A stretch of 64,000 nucleotides of DNA, taken from Diphasiastrum complanatum. Its lineage: Eukaryota > Streptophyta > Lycopodiopsida > Lycopodiales > Lycopodiaceae. Positions 33,226 to 45,232 of this stretch are shown one piece after another; the stretch's first letter is position 1, and each line of letters starts with the position of its first letter. The translations under genes and the position numbers were made by a program. Where the stretch lies: assembly GCA_029204225.1 (NCBI GenBank), contig MU832091.1, positions 23,670-87,669 of the forward strand, read 5' to 3'. The notes beneath the pieces are model-generated. The model was not told where the DNA came from and searched no databases. It saw only the letters and a program-made list of their open reading frames with translations.

Positions 33226-33499
33226 CTCCCTCTTCAACTAGTTTTACCACACAACTTTGATCCATCTTAAGAACGATCTCCATTCTAACGATAGACCTCC
33301 TTTCTATGGTTTTATAATAGCTTTCATAATAGATATAGATAATAGTGTCCATATTGGATGCTTCACAAATTTTTACATCAATTTTACATATCAAGATGAA
33401 AAACCAACATAGAATGTAACATAGAATCATAATGAATGAATTCCTCCATATTGACAGTAATAGAATAGAATTGAACAATCTCTCGGTTTATTGAGCTAA

Positions 33500-33511
33500 G
33501 CTCTGATACCA
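33500..33511 (-). other. Primer-binding site (initiator tRNA-Met)
   Basis: GCTCTGATACCA on the plus strand, an exact tRNA-iMet PBS for a minus-strand element, three bases from the LTR that starts at 33515. Confidence 0.85.
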
Positions 33512-33514
33512 AAC

Positions 33515-34929
33515 TGTTTGAGGCGGGATACGAATGGAGGAAGATAGAATAAAATAGTTGCGGAATACAACTCTCGTTATTATGGGCTGCTATATGCGAG
33601 AACAGTCTAAAAGAGTGTAAATGCAGAAACATAATCACAGATCAAGCGTTCTCACCAACAGGATCTTAAAGATAATTCATACTCAAATGAATATGAGTAT
33701 AGTCTGTCGAAGAGATTAGATAAGGTCTGGTATTACTGCTAATTAGTTTCACTAATAAGTTCAGTTTAGAATTTTAGAGTGATGGTGCAGTATTATAATG
33801 TTGTTCCTCAAGCATTAAAGACAACCGTCGACTGATCAGATTCTAAGGAGTCGTAGGCATCCGTGATCTGATCAGAGTGACTGAATAAGCAGTAGAAAGT
33901 GTAAAATCACAACATACATACATCTACGTTAGACACAGATGAAAGAGCGTGTTGCTTCTATATTACATTAAAATCTTGAACAACACTGAAATGTTACAAC
34001 CAAAATGAAGGCGTAACTTGGATGCTAGATATCTAACGCTCTGTTGGCGGAGCATCACGGAGAATTTGTGATGAACATGTATTTATACACCACATCCTTG
34101 TAATTAATTACAATAAATGTTCAACTTTCAACTATGTAATTTATTATACTAAAGAAGTATTTGAACTACAATGACAATTGTATAATGTGTACTTAGTCAG
34201 ACGAGACAGATGACTTGAAGTTGTCGAACCAGTAAGGTAACTTGATCGTCGAAGTAGTCGGACAAGTCGGACATTTCGGACACTTCAGATAGAAGTAGTT
34301 GAGTCTATCGCTCGTCAAAGTAGTCAGATAAGTTGGACACTTCGGATAGAAGTAGTTGAGTGATCCGACGGTCGAAGTCGTCGATCGAAAAACCCGAAGG
34401 TGTTGAAAAAAAAAACGAACATGTTGAAATAGTCACATTTTGCATTTGTCGCATTTTTTGGGAAAATGCAAAAAAGCTGACAAAAAGTTTACTTCTTCGA
34501 AATAATTGAAAAGAAGTCACTGTCAAAAAATTGTCGCATTTTTTGGGAGTTGGAAAAAATGCGAACTGTGCGACAATCGGTTCATTTCTACAAACTGTTG
34601 TGAAGACAATGTATTTCTACATACTTGTAGAAAATCTTGATTTGTTGAAGCTGGCCAAGTCTTCAATGATCTTCAAATCCTTGAACTTGACATTCGTGAA
34701 AAGAAAATATGAATGGTTACCTTCTGGTCATTATCCATAGATGAAGATCAGCCAGAAGCCCAACATAGTCGTCCTTTGAATAATTTGGTTGTTTGAGTTC
34801 TGTGATTCCTGCAGGTATCAAATGAGCAGACATGGAACCAAAGTAGGTTGCATCTGACCCTAGATCAGCGATAAAAAATGTGCAGGAAATAGTATCACTA
34901 AGGAGAAAACTGTGAACTAAATTCCAACA
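33515..34929 (-). repeat. Copia LTR (1.4 kb), same family as 43530/54023 LTRs
   Basis: Read on the minus strand it starts TGTTGGAATTTAGTTCACAG and ends CCGCCTCAAACA. It aligns with the plus-strand LTRs at 43530-44150 and 54023-55325 (shared TGATACCTG(C/T)AGGA.TCACA, GGGCTTC.GGCTGATCT, ATCTGTGT..AACGTAGA, ACGGATG.CTACGACTCCT). It contains an imperfect tandem repeat built on AAGTAGTCGGACAAGTCGGA, period ~64, at 34240-34385. It is unusual in having a PBS on its left and a purine tract on its right. Confidence 0.8.
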
Positions 34930-35440
34930 GATTCCACCTTTGATATTTTTGGAAAATAACATCAACCAAGCAATAAATGTGAGTGATGACTTAACCATGA
35001 ATGAGTGATATAATGAGCCTCCCTATCTCTGCCTCTTGCCGAGTGCAAGGATTTTGTTACTCCTATCAATAATTCTGCATTGATCAGATTCAAACTCCAC
35101 CTTATGACCTAAATCTATAATTCTACTTACTGATAACAGATTTGTAGAGAGTTTAGAAACACATAAAACTTTTGACAGTAGTTTGAGTTGATCATGCTGG
35201 AATCGCAATCTTACAGTACCTTCACCTTTAATAGTGTGAGTGCTATTGTCACCAAGATGAACATACTTCTTTGTGTTGTAAGGCATATAGGAGTTGAAGA
35301 TCTCACGTTGATTGGTCATATGTTGAGTAGCTCCAGAATCCGGAAACCAAGAATCATCCAAAACTGCACTTTGGTCTCTAGCCATAATTGCGTCTTCGTC
35401 CACTTCTACCTGGGGAGATGATGTAACTGTATTTGCTTGT
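34930..35440 (-). pseudogene. Copia gag-protease fragment joined to pol 3' end
   Basis: Protease lies at 35023-35403: DDSWFPDSGATQHMT with the catalytic DSGA, then YVHLGDNSTH and LSTNLLSVSRIIDLG. Upstream, to 35440, the linker NTVTSSPQVEV can be read. Downstream the sequence jumps to a short frame and a purine-rich AAAGGTGGAATC next to the LTR; integrase, RT and RNase H are deleted. The protein is very close to the protease at 61840-62274. Confidence 0.85.
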
Positions 35441-36459
35441 TAGGTCACAAGACTTTATTTTTCTAAAATGCAAAAATGATACTAGTTTTATCCTAGGTCA
35501 CAACATGAAAATCTATTTTTATCTTAATGCCTTGCATATCCAATTTCACGGACGAAGTCATAATATTTCACACCTTGATATCAAGATGTACTTGATACAT
35601 GTGATTTTTATTCACCACTAAAATTTTAAGTATTTGCACAGCAAAAAAGTTTGTGGAATTGTGAGTGGAACCAAAATTAATAATACATTTATTTGCTCTC
35701 ATAAAATTATATTTCCAACTAAAAAAAAATCATTACGCTTACCGTTTCCTTTAAAACCTTGAACCACACTTTTCTCTTCTTAGAAGATGTTTATCTTTTA
35801 TCTTGTTCTTGGCTTTCTTGGAAAGGTGTGCACAACTTCATCTAATCAACCCAAGGATAAAATGCCATTGTGCCAACTTAGGGTGAAACGAGAGTACTTT
35901 GCCCAATAAATCTATAAATTTGAGGTGATGGTCTCATTCAATGGGATAGAACGCCGACCTAGAGCTATAGTCAATTTGGTGCCACGTGTCAATGTTCTAT
36001 TAGCATGAGGTGACCCTTTTTTTTATGGACCCACTAAAAGAGCTTGTGGCTCAATATTGCAATCCCACGCAAACTCATGTTTCTTATTAAAAAAAAGGCC
36101 CAAAAACTAGGTTTAGCTAATTTTGCCTATGCTTTTTAACTATTCGTATTTGTGATACTAAAACAATATGATAAAGAGAATCAATACAAATTCCATAAAA
36201 AATAATATCATCTTTTGCATTACTAAAAAAAAAAAACTAATCTTATTGAAACCATCACTTGTGTTTAAATTAGATTATATTGTAAAAACTGAAATAAAAT
36301 CAAATAACCACTACCAATTTTTGTTTTGCCAATACCTTATTATTGAGAAATCTCATGTGAGTAAGAGTTGAGTTAGAGGATACTCATGTATGTTAAAATT
36401 GAGGGACATGTAATTGTTATGTCTAACATAATGTAAAACTAATTACTATAAGTAATCCA
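35441..36459. other. No gene recognised
   Basis: AT-rich sequence; no coding frame of note and no repeat structure seen. Confidence 0.4.
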
Positions 36460-36730
36460 ATGAGAGTACACAAATATCTTAGAGGTTGGTGATTAGTATT
36501 TATGATGAACTTGTCACCATATGGAAAATGTCTTTAATTTTTCAATGCATGAATGACAACAAAAAGCTCGTTTTCACGAGTAGAATATTTTACTTGTGTA
36601 TCAATTGACTTTTTATTCTCAGAAGCTACAAGCTTTCCGTTGTGCAACAATATAACTCCTATTACAAAATTGCTACCATCGAGTCTGACTTCATAAGAAA
36701 GGTTAGGATTAGCAATATGCAAAATTGGAA
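36460..36730 (-). pseudogene. Gypsy RNase H fragment
   Basis: The minus strand reads NLSYEVRLDGSNFVIGVIL, HNGKLVASENKKS, KYSTRENELFVVIHALKN, a stop, then RHFPYGDKFIINTNHQPLRYL: the central gypsy RNase H (usual D-A-S-N-.A-I-G, E-K-E-L-.A-.V.A, T-D-H-.P-L). The first Asp is kept. Only about 85 codons survive. Confidence 0.85.
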
Positions 36731-36894
36731 CTAAAACTATGAGATATATAGTTGCTTACCAATGTTGCGAGAAAGTTAGAAAGATGATTATGAGAATTAT
36801 GAGTAGTCGTATATGTGGTATGAGTAGTCGTATATGTGGAAAATGAAACTCACATTATTGCTATTTTTCATCTCAAAACTCTAAAACACCAAAA

Positions 36895-36997
<103 letters not shown>

Positions 36998-37039
36998 GCA
37001 CTTTACTATATGGTTACTACACTTTATTCGCATATTTTT

Positions 37040-37520
37040 GTCTGACTACTGGGTCTCCTCCTCAGAAGAACTTGAACTTGATATCTTGACAGTTTTTCCA
37101 CATCGTTTCATGTTTGAAAATGTATCAAGAGACACATCGGTCTTCTCACTCGAAGAGCTGGTAATTGAAAGAGTGATGGACACCATAATTTTTTTGTTTC
37201 AAAAAAGCACTATCCACAGGGTCCTTTGAAATGAGCTGAACCACAATTGACGAAATGCCACTATCTAATATGTAAATGCCATCATCAGTTAAATCTCTGA
37301 GAATATCAATTGGCACTCGCATCTCCTCACCACCCCAGTGTCCACCTTAGCAGAAACTGTTTGAATTGCATACATCTGACCTGCTTCAGTAGTAGTGTTG
37401 GGCTACTTACAACTGCCCTGCCATTTACAAAGGGTAGAGTAATTGGTGCGGCCTTGCTACCTTCAAACCAGATTGTTGCAGCCATGTCTAACAATCACCT
37501 GGCAGAAGGATAGTATAGGA
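37040..37520 (-). other. Possible degraded coding region, unrecognised
   Basis: The minus strand has adjoining frames with protein-like composition: MAATIWFEGSKAAPITLPFV (37440-37485), then VPIDILRDLTDDGIYILDSG and LISKDPVDSAFLKQKNYGVH (37190-37315), then a serine-rich end VSLDTFSNMKRCGKTVKISS closing EEETQ-stop (37050-37180). Joining them needs two frame changes or introns. I do not recognise a family; it could be a relic of a host gene or chance. Confidence 0.3.
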
Positions 37521-37676
37521 CACGCATAAGTTCTTTCATTACCTCAAACCAGATCTTTCGAAAAGATATACAAATTGCATTCAAACCAGTCTGGAATAGA
37601 GCCAACCATCAGGAGGGGATCGTCTTGCATGGTGGTGGCCTCGGAGGGATGTTTTCCAGAGATAAACAAAATCAAA

Positions 37677-38400
37677 GAAGAACAACAAAGTTAAAAAAGA
37701 AAAAAATTTAAAGATAGAAAAGGAATATTCACTTGAGCGCAGTTGAACAATAGAGTTGATGCAACTCCCATTAACTACCATTGCACCTATAGGTCACACT
37801 CCACCACAATGTACTTAGAAGAAGGAGACCTTTAGCCCTATGCCTCATGTGCAGCATATGAATCACACCTATCTCAAAGTAATCGATTGGCAAAGGTACC
37901 TTAAATTGACTAACGAGATTGACATGCACTATTCTTGAGAAAGAGACTTGGAATGATGGAAGCTACGTTCCCAATTTGATTTGTCAATTCAAAAGCAAGT
38001 TTAAATATAATTATACTAGGAACACTTCTGTAGATGGTGTGAGAAGATCTGTAAGTGTGAAGTTATACATCACATTACTAAAACTAAAATTCCTAGCCTG
38101 CTTGCAAGTTGTGTCATTAATCTAGACGGTCCCCAAAGAAGAACAACAAAGTCAAGTCAGTATTAGAAAAATAATATATAGTTTAGCACAATGGAGTTGA
38201 TGCAATAACCATTGTACCTATAGCACACTCTCCACCACAATGCAAGTAGAAGAAGAAAATACATAGCCCTAAGCCTTTGATCACGTCTGGTGTATAAATC
38301 ATTTGGCCTAGTTACTTTAAATTGACTAATGAGATTGACATACACTATTCTTGAGAAAGAGAGTTGGAATGATGGAAGCCGAGGGATCACATTACCAAAT
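37677..38400. repeat. Diverged direct duplication, offset ~460
   Basis: AAGAACAACAAAGT, ACTCCACCACAATG, TTAAATTGACTAA(C/T)GAGATTGACAT and ACTATTCTTGAGAAAGAGA..TGGAATGATGGAAGC occur in the same order at 37677-37970 and 38138-38385. Function unknown. Confidence 0.75.
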
Positions 38401-38984
38401 GTAAAATGCCACGCCTGCTTGTGTCTGGCGGTCAAAAGAACAATCAATTTTTTTTTCCAAAGACACCTTTGCCAGCAGAACTGGATTCGTGTGATGAGAC
38501 TACAATAGTTGAGATCAGAGTTGACCTTCACCTCCAAAAATGAATACGTTGCTTGCAAATCCCTAGCAGTGACTGGTAACTACCAGTTGCAACTCGAACA
38601 ATAAGCAGAGCTAGGACACGGTGAGAGAGCCACTTTAGGACGAACCAAGAAAACTGGCTGATAACGTAAGACCAAACAAATGTATCCCTGTGAAAAATCT
38701 CTTGTGATGTGGCCATCAGTGGCCATAAAACGCCCATAAAACATATTGAGGGCCATGCCATGCCCATTGAATGTATTAATGGCCACGTCATGGCCATACA
38801 ATGAATGGCATTTAATAATCACTAAGAGGTATGAGTGCTTGTCATGCCCATTAATTTCGCAATACCTTCACTGTCCAGCTACCTCTCCAACCTCTCCTAC
38901 TGTCAGCTACTCTAATCACTACCCAGCCACTTCTCACAGTTTACGTTTTGGATTTACGTTTTAGGTTCATTTGCACAACATTTG

Positions 38985-39016
38985 GAGAGAGAGAGCGAGA
39001 GAGAGAGAGAGAGAGC
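38985..39016. repeat. (GA)n microsatellite
   Basis: GA dinucleotides interrupted by two C; GA-rich sequence continues to about 39115. Confidence 0.9.
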
Positions 39017-39339
39017 GACATAGAAGAGACATACAGGCAGAGAGAGTTCGAAGTTCGAAGAGAGGAAGAAAGCCAGAGAGAGTTCCAAGAGAGGGAGACA
39101 GCCAAAGAGTGACCGAGCGCCTGAGGCAGGTATTTCTATTGGCTATTTGTATCAGATGTCTGTCTTTGCATTGTTCTCTGATTCATTCACTTCATGGAAT
39201 GGCTGTGAGTTTGCTTTCATCCAAAATGCTACTACCATCAGCCAATGCATGAAACTGACGTGAAATTTTGAGGGCGCATCCTTCTGCAAAGCGCAGATTA
39301 TAGGGTGTATGAAATCGTGGTGATCCTAGAATGGAAATT

Positions 39340-40545
39340 TTTTTTGTCTGAAATACCCCCTCAAGCCGGCGCGACAAGTGCCTTACCCCAGCCAAAAGAT
39401 TCAGGTGTTTTTAGGTGTTTTGCATTTTCAGGTGTTTCAGAGCAAATTCAGGTGCTCAGATCAGATTTTTTTCTTTTCGTTGGGGCAGGTCACCCCTCGC
39501 GCCGGCGCGAGGGGTGCCCTGCCCCAGCGAAAAGAAAAAAATCTGATCTGAGCACCTGAATTTGCTACCGGCGCGAGGGGTGCCCTGCCCCAGCGAAAAG
39601 AAAAAAATCTGATCTGAGCACCTGAATTTGCTACACACGTCAAGGTCCAAAGCTACAAGTCCAGCTAAGCTTTTTTCCTTCACCGTTTCTTCCATAAATC
39701 TAGACATTGCAAACTGGCAAACTTTTCAGCAGTACAGAAAGCGCGTTTCTTTCACTCCTTCCATCAGAATAGACATTGCAAATGCACAGATCAATCTGTT
39801 TTTCAGTTTAGGAAAAACGAACTTGATCATATAAAATACAGCTCATACTTGTATATTAAAAAGCTCGTAAAAGCACTTAGCAAAAGGGATTTACCTTGAC
39901 CATTCAAAGACGTAGCACAACGTGGCGCTCATATTACAGCAAGCATGGCAGCCATTGCCATTTATCTGAACTGTAGGGAGGAAAGTGTATCAGACTTACG
40001 TAAATCATGTTAGTGCAGCAAATGATTACTGTTAACAATGGTGGTCCTTTCTGACTCCATAGGCCAGGATGCCATTCTAGTCCCTCTCAAGAAAAACTGC
40101 TAATTATCGATCACGCTGACAAATTAGGATTTGATTTTGCACACTGCACTTAGGCTCAGAACAAATTTTCTTCTGGCTGGAGAAGGGGATCGCTCAAGCC
40201 GGCGCAAACTGTGCCCTGCACCAGCCAAAAGCAAAAAAAATTGCATTATCAGGTGTTCTGAGTGGATTCAGGTGCTCAGATCAAATTTGTTTCCTTTGGC
40301 TGGGGCGCGAGGGGTGCCCTGCCCCAGCCAAAAGAAAAAAATTTGATCTGAGTGCTCAGAACACATGAATCCGCTCAGAATTTCTAATGGCAAATGACTC
40401 AGAAAATGCAGATCGCGCATTTTCAAAGGTTCAAAGCAGATGGCATGTCAGACAAAATAAATTTCTTCTGGCTGGGGAAGGGGACCCCTCAAGCCGGCGC
40501 GAAGGGTGTCCTGCTCTAGCCAAAAGAAAAAAATTTGTGATTTCA
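39340..40545. repeat. Cluster of GC-centred hairpin repeats (five copies, partial to near perfect)
   Basis: The shared arm is roughly CTGATCTGAGCACCTGAAT / TTTTTTTCTTTTGGCTGGGG / CAGGGCACCCCTCGCGCC around a GCCGGC centre. The best copy, 39441-39566, is a 126-base inverted repeat with about two mismatches between 63-base arms. A direct copy of its right arm follows at 39569-39634. A second large hairpin spans about 40250-40380. Single-arm or worn copies lie at 39335-39410, 40155-40235 and 40460-40545. No coding capacity. Confidence 0.85.
39441..39566. repeat. 126-bp near-perfect palindrome
   Basis: The symmetry axis lies between 39503 and 39504 inside GCCGGC. The arms pair from AGCAAATTCAGG/CCTGAATTTGCT inwards with single mismatches near 39480 and 39490. 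Confidence 0.92.
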
Positions 40546-40599
40546 AAGTCCGATGATGTGCAAATTGCTACCAGTTCTGAAAGCTAATTTAAGGGGCTA

Positions 40600-42095
40600 A
40601 TCACTAGAAGTCATCTTGCCATACTTTGACTAGGCGACCTCCAGCTTTGACTCCATTTTTAGTTTTGGACCTTTTGGTTGTCCTTGACATTAAACTAAAA
40701 AATCATCTCCAAGCTCCAATTAATCTTACATAAGGAAGCTTTCAAACATTCAAAATATTTTGAGTTTGAAAACCTTACTATGGGTACATATGTAGTCTCA
40801 CAGGTATACCTACTTTACAAATCATATTAATGAACCTAATGTATGGCATAAAACAGCACAACAGAATGGATGCATCCTGATGCTATCGTAACTGACTTGT
40901 GCCCCATCCTTAATAGGCACACATACGAGTCAAAATCTTAATCCAACCTTGCATGCTGAATTAAAACACTCTCCATCCTTGGAACTGTGATTCTCAGTGG
41001 TAAATTTCTATGTTCTCAGTGTTCCATATACTGAAACAACCGATCATGATTCTAGAGGCATTACCTGGCAAATTGTAGGGACCAATATTGGAACTTCCTT
41101 TGCCTAGCTCTTTTTCTCACTTTGCCTAGCTCTTTTTCTGTTGAGCTTCCAGCAAATTGAAACCATCATAACAACATGGCAAATCGAGTCAACTCTTTGA
41201 ATGCTCCCCAATTTGAACTTCCCAGCTGGAACAATTTTAAAAACCATTAGGTCTCTAGGCATGCGTAAAAACATGATGTTTGAAATTTTACTGTTAGTCT
41301 ATGGCATTTACTGTTTGACCACATGATGTTACCGGTGATAAGCTTGACTGCATATTCAAAAAATAAGTCTATGAAACTAGCTGCAGACACTAAACTCTTT
41401 CAGTCAGAAAAGCTTTATTTCTCAATGGAGGCCTGAGTAATTTAAAATCAAATGTATTGTAAAGAGCATGCTATTAAGCATGCGTAGAATCTGTTTAGGC
41501 TATAGTATCAACGCTGGATATGAGGAAAACACTTCGGGTTTTAGTTACAAAAGGAAATATCCAGATTATGAGTTGTTTCTTCCTTTAATCTTTCTGTTCA
41601 GGATTTAAGTCCTTATGAGACATGGTAGCAACAAGTTCTCCCGACACTTCGAAGTATGTGAATGAACTGTCATGTCAAAAGACTAACATGGAATACTTTT
41701 AGATGCAAAAGAAAGTCAAATAACTCATGGTTTGATACAATGCACATAGTCAACATTAAACAACTCAGCATTTTGGGCATGGGCATGTAACTCAGCATTT
41801 TAAACAAATTGCATTGTGTGAGCCATCTGCATTTGCAATGTCTTGGTGCTATTTTAAGCCATACATTTTTTGTCGTTGTGGCTCCTTATAATCGTTTCAT
41901 GCCCCTGGTAATCACATGCTCTACCCACTTATTTTTCTCCAAAAAACTTATCAAACGTGCTAATGGTCTACCAATGGCAATAAAATTAGTCTGACCATGA
42001 TTTTTTTTGGTTTGCTGCAGATGCCAAATTCGAGATACATGTTGAGGTCCAGTTGTGGCATCCCTTGCTCAACCTCAATGGCAAGTGAATAAGAG
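40600..42095. other. No gene recognised
   Basis: AT-rich, low coding potential. A 20-base unit TTTGCCTAGCTCTTTTTCT occurs twice in tandem at 41099-41140. It may be flank or intron of whatever the next ORF belonged to. Confidence 0.4.
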
Positions 42096-42656
42096 ATGAT
42101 TCGAGAAGACGAAATCAACGAAGATTTTCACATCGGCACTCAACATACGCTTAGCTACATGGACAATGTTGTTGGGGAAGCAACAAGTATTCCACATGTT
42201 GTACTTGAGGCTGATAATACATTGACTCCTGTTGCTCATCCTCAAGACACAATATCTGGTAGTAGCTAATTGGAACATCCTACTCATGAATATGATTGTC
42301 AGCCTCCTGCCACAGGTGATGTTGCAGATCGTGGCATCGTAGTTTCAGATAGCATCGATACTTTGCCATCCTCGAAGAAGAGTGTTGCAAAGAGCAAACG
42401 AAAGGAAAAGGAGGTCATTTTGGGGGTTGTTTTGGAAACGGAGGTGCTTCAGCGTATTATCACGTCCTTCAGAGTGAGTAAACCCACACAGCCTCCACTA
42501 ATTCCCATATGCAGGCTTGTTTCACACGATTCTGTGAAAACAGTAAAAGAGAACATTTCTCCTCTTGGTGTCCATTTTAGAGACTATGGTTATGTCGAGG
42601 AGTGTAGGAAAGTATTAATTATTCTTCCACAGAGAACACGATGCAAGTTTGAATAA
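42096..42656 (+). pseudogene. Unrecognised ORF interrupted by one stop
   Basis: One plus-strand frame runs from ATG 42096 (MIREDEINEDFHIGTQHTLS) to a stop at 42654-42656, broken only by TAA at 42267-42269: 57 codons, stop, then 128 codons. After an acidic, Thr/Pro-containing start comes a basic KKSVAKSKRKEKE stretch, resembling a nuclear signal, then ILGVVLETEVLQRIITSFRV, PLIPICRLVSHDSVKTVKEN and VHFRDYGYVEECRKVLI. I recognise no family. A pyrimidine-rich TTTTTTTTGGTTTGCTGCAG at 42002-42021 could be an acceptor, so it may be the last exon of a gene or of a DNA transposon. Confidence 0.4.
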
Positions 42657-42740
42657 ATCAAACTAATATCAGTGTTTTCAATCGAGATTGTATCTGATCT
42701 ATGTACTAATAGAACAATATTAGTTCTTATTAAATATGCG

Positions 42741-43490
42741 TGTAGAAATTATATGCGGAAGTGAGAGACAACTTAAGACAATTTAGACAAAAAGAAACTA
42801 TTAATCAAAAACGAATTTTTATAACTCTGAATCTTATTCATCAATATATATCTCTTGTTGTCTTATCTCGCTGTTGTGTCTCTGATTGAGTGAGTTACAA
42901 CGAGTAGTGCACATGTATTTATATTGCTACAAGATAGGCCTTTCAATGCTGTAACAGTAGATATCTAACCGTTTATGACGGTTGATATTCAAATAAACAC
43001 TTTGTTTCCAAGCTCGAATAAATTCTATTCACGAATTATTCACGACAGTTCATATCTTTTTCTCAGCTTTGTGTTTCGCGAATTAATTGCGACGCTTGTC
43101 TCTTCGCGACATTTTCGTCTTCCACGAATTGTTCGTGACAGATGACAATTCTTGAGCTTGAAGAAGAAATCTAGAATATTTCGCGAACTGTTCGAGATAG
43201 TTTCGCGACAGGTGAGCTTGAAGAACAGTCCAGAAGATTTTGCGAATTGTTCGTGACAATTTCGCGACATCTAAAGTTTGAACAAGAAACAAAATATTTT
43301 GCGACAAGATTTTGTTCGCAAATCTTTCGAGCTTGAACAAGAAAGCCACGAGACTCTGCAAGAAACTGTTTCACGAATCTTTTGCGAATCTTTCGCAAAT
43401 CTTTCGAGTTGGTCACGAATAGAAATGTTTCGAGCTCGCGTTCGTTTCTTTCTCATCCTTTGTCATGTAAACTGCACGCTTTGTTAATAG
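42741..43490 (-). repeat. LTR-like block with TTCGCGAA-rich tandem units
   Basis: Begins TGTAGAAATTATATGCGGAA, similar in style to Copia LTR starts here. From 43040 to 43400 it is built from imperfect ~65-base units with TTCGCGA, GAATTGTTCGTGACA and GAGCTTGAAGAA. No coding frame and no second copy, so a solo or orphan LTR is the likeliest reading. Confidence 0.45.
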
Positions 43491-43529
43491 AATCAAGATC
43501 TGTCTGATCAGTTGTTATACACGGAGCTG

Positions 43530-44150
43530 TGTTGGAAATTAAGCCCACAGTTGTCTCGTTAGTTAATGACTAATTTTTTTTATTTCATGATTCTTCCTGC
43601 ATGTTTATTGATCATTGATCTAGAGTTTGATGAAACCAATTTTGGTTCTATATTTGCTCATCTGATACCTGTAGGACTCACAAATTTAGACAACCAATTT
43701 ATTTGAAGAACGTCTACAATGGGCTTCCGGCTGATCTCCAGCAAAGGGTAATCAATCTTGTCGTAATTTCAAAGTTCAGATGTCAAGTTTAATAACTTGA
43801 AGTCATTGAAGACTTGGCTATCTTCAAGGACTTCCACAAAACTTGCATTTAGAACAAGTCTGTAGAAATATATTACTTTTTCAACAGTCTGCAGGAATAC
43901 ACTATGTTTTCAACAGCTTCGACTTTTTCGCATTTTTTCGAAATGCGACACTTGCATAGTTCAAAAGTTTAACTGTTTTTTAACACACCTTCGGCTCTTT
44001 GCAAAAAATGCGAAGAGAGATAAAATCTCGAAGGTTATCTATTTTCATGCGTTAAACTGTTTTAAAGACATCGCCGTCTTTTTGAGGGCACCTTCGGCTT
44101 CTTGCGAAAAATGCGAAAGAGAGAAAAATTCCGAAGGTCGTCTAAAATAG
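43530..44150 (+). repeat. Truncated left LTR of the Copia element
   Basis: Aligns with 54023-54640 as far as GAAGGTCGTCTAAAATA, then breaks off. Contains the hairpin TCGCATTTTTTCGAAATGCGA at 43928-43948. Confidence 0.85.
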
Positions 44151-44159
44151 ATACACACT

Positions 44160-45232
44160 TGTTAATGGCTTACAGCAGCAGCAAAGACTGTGACAGCTGG
44201 TACCTGGACAACGACGCTACCCAACACATGACCTCTCGCAAGGAATGGTTTACGGAATACACAGCTTACAGCAGAGACCAATTTATCTACCTCAGAGATT
44301 CTAGCACCATACACGTGGAAGGCAAAGGAGCAGTGAAGATCAGCTTCAACAACGATCTGTCCATTTGTGTTCCTAACGTCCTTCATGTTCCTCAGTTGTC
44401 AAAGAACCTATTATCAGTCTCTAAGCTAACTGATGAGGGCTACACTATTACTTTCTCATCTAAGCAGTGTACAATACTCGAGAAAGATACTACTCTGACG
44501 ACATGCACTAGAGTCGAAAATCTTTACGTACTCTCTAATTTAGTTGCATTAGCTAGTATCTCTAATAAAAATGTAAACGACAGTGCTGTTCTGTGGCATA
44601 GTCGATTTGGACACGCGAATACAAGATCACTGTCTTATATGCGTTGTAATAATTTAGTTGATGGTTTGAATTTCTCATCTTCATTAGATAGGAAATCTTT
44701 CTTTTGTGAATCATGCATCTATGGGAAGCACTCTAGAAGCAAGTTTCCAAAATCACATTCCATCAAAACAAAGCATGTATTAGATCTTGTACATAACGAT
44801 CTTTGTGGTCCAATGCCAACTCCGTCATTAGGAGATGCAATCTATTTTATCACTTTTATAGATGATTATTCTAGATGGTCTACAGCCATGTTCATTAAGC
44901 ACAAATCTGAAACCTTTGAATGTTTCAAGAGAATGGCTGAGACACAAACGTCTAGGAAAGTGAAGGCACTCCGAACTGATGGTGGCGACGAATACATCTC
45001 TAACGAGATGTTCGACTACATGGCTGAACATGGTATTAGAAGACAGTTCACCACCTCCTATTCACCTCAACAGAACGAGATTGTAGAAAGGAAGAATCGA
45101 ACTCTTCTCAACTCAGCCAGATCCATGCTACATCAAGCCCACCTACCTGCAAAGTTCTGCAGAAGCTACTGCCACAGCCTGTTACGTGCAGAACAGATCC
45201 AACACCAAAGCCGTCAACAACAAGACTCATGA
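44160..45232 (+). pseudogene. Copia protease-integrase region
   Basis: Open from 44102. Protease: SWYLDNDATQHMTSRKEW, where DNDA replaces the catalytic DSGA, so protease is probably dead. Gag-pre-integrase: LWHSRFGHANTRSLSYM with the zinc ligands CESCIYGKHSRSKF. Integrase core with all three acidic residues: VHNDLCGPM, RTDGGDEYIS, IVERKNRTL. The frame is lost at about 45200-45230, where the downstream part continues one frame over. It inserts element DNA into the genome in intact relatives. Confidence 0.93.
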
